Made by a program: the position numbers and the translations under genes. Shown piece by piece: positions 55,401 through 64,000 of a DNA stretch of 64,000 bases (its first letter is position 1; the number at the start of each line of letters is the position of its first letter). The notes under the pieces were generated by a model. The model saw only the letters and a list, made by a program, of their open reading frames with translations, made no database searches and was not told where the DNA came from. The stretch is from Isoetes taiwanensis (taxonomy: Eukaryota > Streptophyta > Lycopodiopsida > Isoetales > Isoetaceae). Location of the stretch: the NCBI GenBank assembly GCA_021234155.1, contig JAJEKV010000309.1, forward strand, positions 295,117 to 359,116, given 5' to 3'.

Positions 55401-56880
55401 GGAAAGTCTTGGGCATGGGGTGAGAGGAATTCAAGGGAAGGAAGATTTGAGTTGTTTGAATACTAAAAGTTGTAATGCTCTATAAGACATCAAGGAATCA
55501 TTGAAAAAACTAAGAAAAGCTTTAGACCAATAGTCAATGGTGATCTATGTTGCAACACTAGCCTTGCTGGTTTAACGTCTAAGAACTAGATTAATATAAC
55601 AACATATATACATGTTGTTAGAAATCCGTCATATCGAATGCTATCTACGAATCATTTATAGTTCCAATATACTCATGGGGAGACAAAGATATCTCTAATC
55701 CAGTGTGTTTCACAACATCATTATTAATAGATGTTAAGTTAATAAATATAATGGGTCTAGTTTCATAAGTTTGGAAAGGCAATAACTTTACGTTCTAACT
55801 TCTTAATCGCATTATTTTCTTCTAGAACACAAAGGCTGAGAAAATGCAGGTCTAAATCATGTATGTTTTTGGACATGTAGACGAGATAGATGAAGAGAAA
55901 TGTTCGCGGCGGCCTTGGCCGCCACGATAAATTTCTTGTATATCTAAATTATTGTTGTTTTCGGCTCATTAATAGTGTTTGCAAAAGAAGTTTTGAAAAA
56001 GATATAGTGTTTCCATAGTAAGAGGGGCCAAAGGTTTAATTGAGGGCAGTCCGGCGAAAAGAACTCAATTTTGATCCATTTTCAATTCAAATTGCTTGAT
56101 TTGCTGATCGAGTGGAGAGACTCGTTAAATACAACTGCTTCGTCATTTGACTAGTGATCTAGTAAGTCACAACTCATAGGTACTTGGAATGCACTTCATA
56201 TTTTGAGCACTTTGGCTTGATCCAGTAAAGGCCGATTCGCGAATAAGAATCATAATTCGTGAATGAACTTATTTCAGATTTAGAAAAGATCACTTGAAAA
56301 ATCAAACTCAAAGGATTTCACAAAAACAAAATAAATTGTTACTAAGCGTGTGTGCGATCGATGCGGTATTGATGATGGATGTCTATATGGGGTAGACATA
56401 ATAGAGTTTGTAAGTGGAATAAAACAATGTAAACAAATCGTGTCCATAGATGTAATGGAGTGCGAGTGTGATGGGCTATAGGGGTGATAGGCATTATGCC
56501 TTCCATTATTTCTACCCATTTATGCGGGATTCACCTCTATTATAGATATATATGCCATGTGCGTTCCTTAGGTTGTTAAAAACCCATTGTATATGGTGGT
56601 TCCATATGAAAACCCTTTGTATACCGACTACATTATTTGTAAAAGAATGCATCCCATATCATATAATTACTTGCCCAAAACACTTTTACTTGCCCAAAAC
56701 ACTTTTACTTGTTCAACCCCTTCCATGCATATACAATATCTCTTTTTATTCTATATCGATCTCTATATGTTCTTATGTTTTAGCTTATCCGGTCCGTCGG
56801 ATTCGAGATCGGCGGCTCGCGTGGGTTTCGGGCGTATCCCTCACGACCTAGATGGCGAGTTTACATATAATATGTGTACC
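52428..56880. other. No gene assigned
   Basis: There are frames of up to 116 codons (54358-54708), none with a recognised domain. At 54800-54910 a GGTGACACCTC / GAGGTGTCACC inverted pair can form a hairpin. Otherwise AT-rich, with no recurring window repeat. Confidence 0.4.
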
Positions 56881-56883
56881 GTG

Positions 56884-57129
56884 GTCTATGGTCGGATTGA
56901 TCGATCTGACCGTCGGTCCAAGATCCGAACGGCTTATGTGGGCAGGGACACATCCTACGGTCCCGCGTGGCTTTGGGAATTATATGTAATAGATCCTCGG
57001 CTCATAGTCTATGGTCAGTTGATCGATTGCCGTCGGTCCAAGATCCGGCGGTGGCAGGGACACATCCTCGGTCCCGTGGCTTTGGGAATTATATGTAATA
57101 GATCCTACGGCTCATATTGCTTTTATATG
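56884..57129. repeat. 123-bp tandem duplication
   Basis: Two successive units start GTCTATGGTC at 56884 and 57007. They share CCGTCGGTCCAAGATCCG, GCAGGGACACATCCT and GGCTTTGGGAATTATATGTA. The second unit lacks a few bases present in the first. Confidence 0.88.
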
Positions 57130-57204
57130 GTGAGATCTTGATGGTTGATGAGTCTAAGATCTAAGGCTCGTATTGGAATTTCGTTCCTTAAAAAGGCTTT
57201 TAAA

Positions 57205-57285
57205 TTTTTATGTTGTTGGGGGATTCAGACCACGGTCCTCAACCCCCAAACCCCCACTCTAACCACTAGACCAAGCATTAATTAT
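57205..57285 (-). repeat. tRNA-like sequence (tRNA pseudogene or SINE head)
   Basis: The minus strand has TGGTCTAGTGGTTAGAG, a good A box as found in plant tRNA-Gln and tRNA-Glu. About 40 bases later it has GGTCTGAATCCCC, a B-box-like motif with one or two changes. GGGGG/CCCCC stretches between and after could pair but do not give a normal cloverleaf. No anticodon can be fixed. The head of a tRNA-derived SINE is a good alternative. Confidence 0.45.
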
Positions 57286-57289
57286 ATGA

Positions 57290-60200
57290 AAATTTATATT
57301 TCAAATATACTTAAGGGGTAATGTTGTAATTAAGATAAAATAGACTATAATATTCTAGGATAGTTTCAAAATGTTCGGAAAGTTCTAAAATGTTCTAGAA
57401 ATTTCTAGAATGTAAGGGAATCCAAGAGAATTAAAGGAATATAAGGAAATCTCATAAATTGTAAAGAGAATCTAGGAAAATATACAAGTCTAGCGGAATC
57501 TCTTAAAATCTAATTGAATCTAAGTGAATCTTCATAATATCTAAGGGAATCTAAGAAAATCTTGATGAAATATTAGAGTTTTTAAGATTTTGCAATGGCG
57601 ACAATAAATGTTCTAACATGTTTCATAATAAAGGTGTACAATATAAATCTTGAAAAAAAAATATTCTAGATGCTCGAGGGGCAAGTGCCAAGTCTAAAAA
57701 TAGAAAATGTTTTAAAAATCTTGCCTGAGATCAAAATAGATTATTTTAGAAGGTTTAAATGCTCATGGGTAAGCACCTCAATCAAAATAGAAAATTCTAA
57801 AAAAGAATCTAGGAGAATCTAAGAGAATCTCGGTAGAATGCGTTGGTTATCTAGAAAGCACTATAGGGTCTTGCAAGTAAGAATATGCTAAAAGCTGGAA
57901 CAATGCATCGTGGGGCGTATTAATTTTCTTGTATATATGTAATATATATTATCATAGTCATATCATATTATCAGAATCCCCAGGTAGAAGCTCACCAAAA
58001 TAATGAGACTTTACAGTATGAATCTGAATCGAACTTTGGCGTCACCACACTCCCTCTAGTATCAGGTACAACATTCAAACTAAAAAGAACCTTTATATTT
58101 TTCTTACATATCTGACGGCGGAGAGGCAATAAAAACCCATTTGGTGCACTCACATGTTTCATACCCATAATCTAGGTGAACCCGGGGCATTTATGGATAG
58201 GGCATAATGGGATGCATATTATTTAGAATATATTGGTCTAGGTTGATGGTTGTTAGTATCTCCCAATTTTTAACATTTAAATGTTGGATTGATTGATTGC
58301 CATTTGGTTGCACTATTTGCAAGCTTTAGCATGGTTGAAACTAATAACAAAATTGAGAAAAAGAAGTTGTCTTTGTGTCTTTCTTTTATAATGTTCTTTA
58401 TGGGATAAATGTGCATCAAATGATTCAATGCCTTGCCCCATTAATCAATATAATTAGAAAAAATATTGCCCAGCCATGAAAAACCTAGAATTTTAGATGG
58501 CAAGTGTATCAATGGATATGAGTAAATTTGCAAATGATCAAGATGTTGTAAGTATGATCTTTGTCTTGTTAAACTTAGTCCAAAACATGTCATTAAGAAC
58601 CCCAAATTCATCATTCCATTATTTGCCTACCCTAAGGCGGCATTCTCTACTTGCCAACCACCATAGCCATGCAAAAGAAGGGATGCACGCAAAATAACCA
58701 TAATATGTTGATCCAAAGAACTCAAAATTTTGAAAGACTTTGAATTCTTATTGGTCCTTACCTAGCTCAATTTAAATACCTTGAAACGAATGAAGGAGCA
58801 CCCATGAATGAAGTGAGATCTGTTAGGTGGCACCCTCAAACCTTATAGAAACCAATGTATATTCTTCCATCCTTGTTTTTGATAGTCACTTTGCCATTAT
58901 TGCCAAATGTACATCTGCTATGAAAGATGGGAAACATTTAGGAAAAAATAAGGGTACTTTAGAACAAAAGGGGATCATTGCCTAGGAACTTGACTCTGCA
59001 CCAAGAATATATGAGCACGTAATGATGCAATGAGAGTGGGAAATAATATAATAACATCTCACCAAACATAGCTCAAGCTCTGTGGGAAATTTTAACTATT
59101 CAAAATGAGCACCTATCTTCCCACATATAAAGAATGTTGGACGAAACGATGACCAAGAATAAGAATAGGATATAAAGCAAAAAATTGACACTTGCAAGGC
59201 ATCAAATTTTTCTGCACCAATGTAAGATTTATAGAAAAGCTTGTAAGTTATGGTTTGTGCACAATTTCAACTCAGATCATTACTTCCAACTATTATACTC
59301 TATTATAAGACAAACTTTAAATGGCATGGCAATGAGGTATGGAGCGACCATACCTTAGGGCGTTGTTGGGTAACAAATGATCATATAGCTCGAGTCCACC
59401 GAACTAATGGATCTTAGTTTCTCAAATGCCTTGCTATCTTTGGATCAATATCTCATCAACGAATTTGTACACCTCCACAAAGTGGGGTCATCTGAAATGC
59501 AACATCAATTAAGCTAATTATTCAAGCTAGCTTCACGCATTATTCCTTTAGCAGCTAGTTTAAAGCCTCACACCGACAAAGCAATAAAGAAACATATGTA
59601 AATGCTCACGATTTGTTATATGTATCTTTCTAATTCAACACGACAAAGTAGCTCTCTAGCTTCAAATTGAGGTAACATGAAGCTCAACTCTAATTTTAAT
59701 TATAGGATCTACTTATCTAAACTTTGAAATACATTTCATCAAATTAGAATCATCTCATGAGAAAAAATGTCAAAAATGGGTCATAATAAAATAGAAATCG
59801 GGAGGACTCTTAAATTTGACATAATGCCCTAGAAAGTATATAATCTCTATGAAAAGCATGTGACATGTAAACCCATCTACCAATTCAGCACTTTGTTTTA
59901 AACTTGTTAATAAAAGTTATTGAAATTTTCATATAAGAACATAATTCCCATGTCCACTTAGAATTACCCTTACATTGCAGCAAGAACGAAAGTATTGAGG
60001 ATGACAACAAAAGCATGCCATCTGACATCTTGCCATTTTCCTTGAATAATTTGATCCTGCAATAGAAAATGATCAAACCATTGTGCATGGTTCATGGATT
60101 TGTGTAACAAAGATTTTCCCTTAAGAAACAAGCGTGAGTAATATTTTTGTTTTAAACCACACTAAATCACATGGCCTTCTAATAAACGAGAATAGAACCC

Positions 60201-60770
60201 TATTGCTAATGGCATACTTCTAAATGCAAGGATAAATATATAACGATCTCATGCCATGGCGATATTTCGTAATTATGGAAAGAATAGATTCGCATCCCTT
60301 TGTATGCGCCCCAAGTTAGAAAAGAGAGTGGAACAATGGAACTTAAAAAATGATTCAATTGCCAAAACTCCACCTTTCGGTCATTGCAAAGCCATTGAGT
60401 AACATTTAAAGAGATCAGAAAGCACCTTCATTGCAAATAAAAACAAATGTCAAAGCAAAGCCCAAATATCTTTAGCTCACTTTAGTTGCCCCTATCCCAC
60501 AGCAAAATAGAGACCTCAAAATTTAACAAATCAAAACTTATTTAAAAAAATGCAGTATGAAGAAGAATGATGGCTACAAATTAAAAATGATGCAAATCGG
60601 AATGGAGAAACAATTGATTTCTTTTTTGTAACACAAAGCACAAAAAGATTGAGAAGCGGCTTACTTTTTATTTCTTGTGAGAATTTTAGCCGATCTCTTG
60701 CATTTGAAAGGAAACTAAGTATTGGAGCTTTTACAAAGAAGATGCATCTTATATACCAATCCGGATTTGC
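57290..60770. other. No gene assigned
   Basis: Long AT-rich DNA. At 57360-57560 and 57780-57840 there is a loosely repeated GAATCTAAG/GAATCTAGGAG motif. No coding domain recognised. Confidence 0.45.
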
Positions 60771-60775
60771 TTGGC

Positions 60776-60845
60776 AGAATAGAATAGAATAGAATAGAAT
60801 AGAATAGAATAGAATAGAATAGAATAGAATAGAATAGAATAGAAT
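60776..60845 (-). repeat. (AGAAT)14, tail of a LINE copy
   Basis: Fourteen perfect AGAAT units end in AGATTTTTTAACGTCC, the 3' end of the LINE sequence that also ends at 314-350 in copy A. On the LINE strand the tail reads (ATTCT)n. The FYSIL-repeat ORF here is a by-product. Confidence 0.88.
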
Positions 60846-61660
60846 AGATTTTTTAACGTCCGGAGACCAATAGGTCATGGGACCCATACAATGAGCTAGT
60901 ACAATCATTACTACTAGGATTAAAAACCTCTGCCTCGAAAGGTTTTCAAGGAAAAAAAACTTTGCGGTAATGATGATACTAGACAAGTGGAGATAATGAC
61001 TCTTGAGGCTCATTAATGCGGAGCGTTTATCTAGAACCTCAAGTATGTATAATGCTAAGTCATGCGTGATGGTGCTCTAAAGTTGTGGGAGGCGTGGAAT
61101 GGAATGCTAAGGTCAAAAAAAGATTCTGGACTATCTCAAAAGCGGGGGCAACTTCGAGGAAGAATATGGCTTTCATCTTCAATAACATGGCGGCAATGCA
61201 GAACACATAGTCTAAGCTTGGCGGCAATTGCGGCCACTCCCTTCTACATCTCAATCGGTAGCTTTGTGGGATCGGTGCAAATTGATGCAATAGCTACAAG
61301 CTTGTTCTGGACAATGAAGCAAGCAAATAAGCTTGGGGCCCTGGTGCCAAGGTGGGGGTTTATGTGTGCATGATAATGACCGGTTTTCACTTGGGCCAAA
61401 GTAGCTGCGTCCCATATCTTTGAGAAAAAGCGACCATTGAGATATTGTTGCAAAGCTCGGGGATCGAACTAAGCATCGACCGATTGCTTTGGTTACCCAG
61501 ACCCATGGGCAAACCATGTAGTGCAATGCTCTTTCCAATATCGTTTCAAATCTTTGAGGAGATTCAGCCATGGCAAGTCACAAAAAGAACAAGATACCTA
61601 ACATCATCGGTGGTGCACCTTGCGGATATAGTGGAAAGACAAAGCCCGATTTCATAAAAC
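60846..61660 (-). mobile_element. LINE A family, 5'-truncated copy
   Basis: This aligns with 334-477 and then with 2365-2985, without the 1.9-kb insertion present in copy A. It holds the 3' untranslated region and the last part of the ORF (minus frame 61571-61251 starts MAESPQR, matching AMAESPQR in copy A). Similarity ends near 61660, so this copy is strongly 5'-truncated, as is common for LINEs. Stops are present. Confidence 0.82.
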
Positions 61661-64000
61661 CACAACTCTAAGCAAGCATTTAAGAGAGTAGCGGTGGTTC
61701 TTCAAGATTGAACCTAAATAAAAGACTAAAAGACAATGCACAATTTAAAGAATTACCTAATAATACTACATTGATGACATCTAAACCCTATTGCAAAAGT
61801 TTGAAAACAGGGGATGAAAAGATTAGGCGTGGTAGTACTCATTGGTGCATGTTGCATTATCTCTTCTACCTCTTGAGAATGCCCATAAGCCTAAAAAGCA
61901 AAAAATAAAAAAAATCATCTTCAAGTATTAGAAGACACAAGCTTTATTGATTATTAGTTAATAAGTGCGTCACGCAACACATAATAAGCCGGGGTTTGAC
62001 CTCTCATTCTTCCCAGGAAAGGCTTATTGAATTTCGTTTGAGTGCCACATCCGGTCACCAGCTATAATTTCGCGAAACCTCGAGAGGTAGATACTATGCG
62101 AAAATGAGAAAGTCGGGACACAAATCCAAAATCACGGTGGTGGCGAATGTAGGAAATGCTTTTACGGACCTCAAGCTACTAATTAATGAACGGATCCCGC
62201 AAGTTAGGGATTAGATCCGGCAAACAAAGAAAAATAATGAAGGCGTAGATATAGCTTCTCCTTCGGCTAAAGCAAAATGCGAGGATCTAGCACATCGCGA
62301 TCCCGCCCGGTGGTGCCTACACATCGCACTTGCGTTCTAAGGCACCAAAATGTTGAAGCCAAATGTGTAGAGTGCGGGGATGAGAAAGCGAGGTTCCATA
62401 TAAATTTCTAAAGATGAGAGCTTCAATACAATTTCCTGAAAGGTGCCAACGAATTCAAAATTTACACCAATGTGCCAAGTAGAAGAGGGGGAAAGGGGCG
62501 CCTAATGTGAAACACCTCGGCCGGTTCAAAAACCGGACATCAATCGCCGACCCTCTCTAGCAAAGGACACCAAGCCGGAAGGGAAGCGCCGTAATTACCA
62601 ACCTCATGCCATTTCAAAAAAGAAGATACAAAATAATATCCACTATCAGTTGTTGTTGAGGTAAAAATTTGAACCGGTTCTAAAAACATCTAAATATAGC
62701 ATATTTGTGAATATTCACCCCCTTAAGGGCGTTGATTCAAAAAAATCTTTAAGGTAATGAATTTTAAAATACTTCATGGGCATGCAAATTTGACACCATC
62801 AACCATTGATACAAAATTAGTGTCTGAAGCTAACTTAGATCATGACATTTATTTTCCACGATGCAAAGAAAGTCGCCCCAAAAAATTGTATGAGGAGCTA
62901 TAGCGGGCGCCGCGGCAGTGACAACTAGCTTCCCTAGAATCTTGAGACGGAGTTCCTTCCCAATCTCATTGGTCATTGTTGCCGAAATCGGCAAAGAACT
63001 TCATTTGCATCAGCCGGGGAATGCATAAGGAATCCAGCCATGGATTAGCAAAGGTACCGGAGAAATTGGCCATGAAATCATTCTAGAAACCCGGCTTACA
63101 TCGATTTAGTCGGGGCTCTCTTGAGCTTACTCTTGGGAAAAGCGACTAAAGGGATTCTTGGGCTCATACTACGGTTTATACTTGAAGCTCACGAGACTAC
63201 GATATGCTCTTTTACATAGAGATTTAAACTCTGAGAATATTTAATCTAGGTCTATATATAATTTAAGGGCAAACAACAGGTTTTCTAAAACCATTACCTC
63301 AATATTATATAACATTTAGATTGGACCCATTCACGGGCTCATACTTCCCACTTATGCTTGGGTGAACCATACTTCCATTCACAGGCTGTTATTAGAAACA
63401 CTTGGGCTCTTTGATTGTTAGTGAGAGACACGAAACCACTACTTGTACAAATCCACCTATTTATTCATTCATGGAGCAAAAGATAGAAAAAGGAGATAAG
63501 TTGATTCGATCATTCTCTTTATATTATTGTGTTTTCTTATTTTTCTTGCTTGCCATTTCCTTTGGTTTTAGATTTATCTGAAGTAGCTTTCAAAAGCTAC
63601 AAAAAGGAAGGAAGGTCAATGTAGATCCTATGCTTTCTTTCTACATATTCTATAATACTTGATTTACTGACTCGGACTCTCAAACGGCGGCGATCAGAGC
63701 ATAGTTTTGAAGACCATAGAAACTATAGAAGGTTCTTATGATATACGGAAACATACCTAGTATTGATGTGAGCAAGAGAAAAGAAATGGAGAAATGAAAG
63801 GTGGACGGAAATTCACAAAATGGGCTTTTAGGTAAGTCTCCGCAAGAAGGTGCGTGCGGTGTAGTTGGTTACTGAATCTAGTACACCACATACCTAAGAG
63901 AGGTTTGAAAGTGATAAGGCTGTCATAATTCTTCTAAACCAATTGTATGATCTCTCTAAATACTGTGAAGACAAAAGAAACTAAAGAAATAATCTAGTTA
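61661..64000. other. No gene assigned
   Basis: No domain, repeat or RNA gene recognised. The DNA is AT-rich, with a short C- and G-richer part at 62280-62600. Confidence 0.45.

Noticed and set aside
60531-61013. 160-codon minus ORF with repeated FYSIL
   Set aside because: The repeat comes from the AGAAT tail of a LINE; the rest is LINE 3' region read out of frame.

Overview
This window looks like repeat-rich nuclear DNA from a land plant. The evidence is a Ty1/copia retrotransposon primed by initiator-Met tRNA, a Ty3/gypsy element, several LINE classes, Helitron ends, and decayed PPR, LRR-receptor-kinase and SURNod19-like gene pieces. The large amount of nested, decayed transposon DNA suits a big genome such as that of a fern, but the species cannot be fixed from the sequence. 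I see no intact single-copy host gene, rRNA or functional tRNA.

Layout. Bases 1-245 hold a LINE reverse-transcriptase fragment (minus strand). A second minus-strand LINE (LINE A) occupies 314-20495 in pieces. Its 3' end (314-477) carries a pentanucleotide tail. It is interrupted at about 477-2365 by an insertion that begins with a 376-bp inverted-repeat element. Its RT domain is split by a complete copia element at 3687-20041 (5-bp target duplication TCATA). That copia element is itself split in gag by a complete gypsy element at 7531-18515 (target duplication CTAGA). This is a three-level nest, all on the minus strand. The gypsy element has about 3.9 kb of extra DNA between integrase and its 3' LTR.

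From 20.5 to 24 kb there is a possible inverted-terminus DNA element that contains a cluster of 16-bp palindromes with a period of about 32 bp. From 24.5 to 36.3 kb a 1-kb dispersed repeat occurs twice in opposite orientation. Between the copies lie a broken PPR gene, a broken LRR-receptor-kinase piece, a copia RT fragment, a LINE endonuclease fragment and a zf-RVT LINE fragment. From 39.0 to 42.8 kb there is a GC-richer island of overlapping ORFs flanked by clusters of AAAATCGC, probably a decayed DNA transposon. Two Helitron 3' ends lie at 43.9 and 44.8 kb.

The most unusual part is 48.46-51.93 kb. Here 18-bp perfect inverted termini and subterminal minisatellites enclose exon-like pieces, one of them resembling SURNod19, with plausible splice sites. 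This looks like a gene-fragment-carrying transposon. The last 12 kb are mostly unassignable, with a 123-bp tandem duplication, a tRNA-like sequence and a 5'-truncated second copy of LINE A (60776-61660) ending in a 14-unit AGAAT tail.

All coding pieces in the transposons carry stops or frameshifts, so the window is largely a record of transposon insertion and decay rather than a set of cooperating genes.
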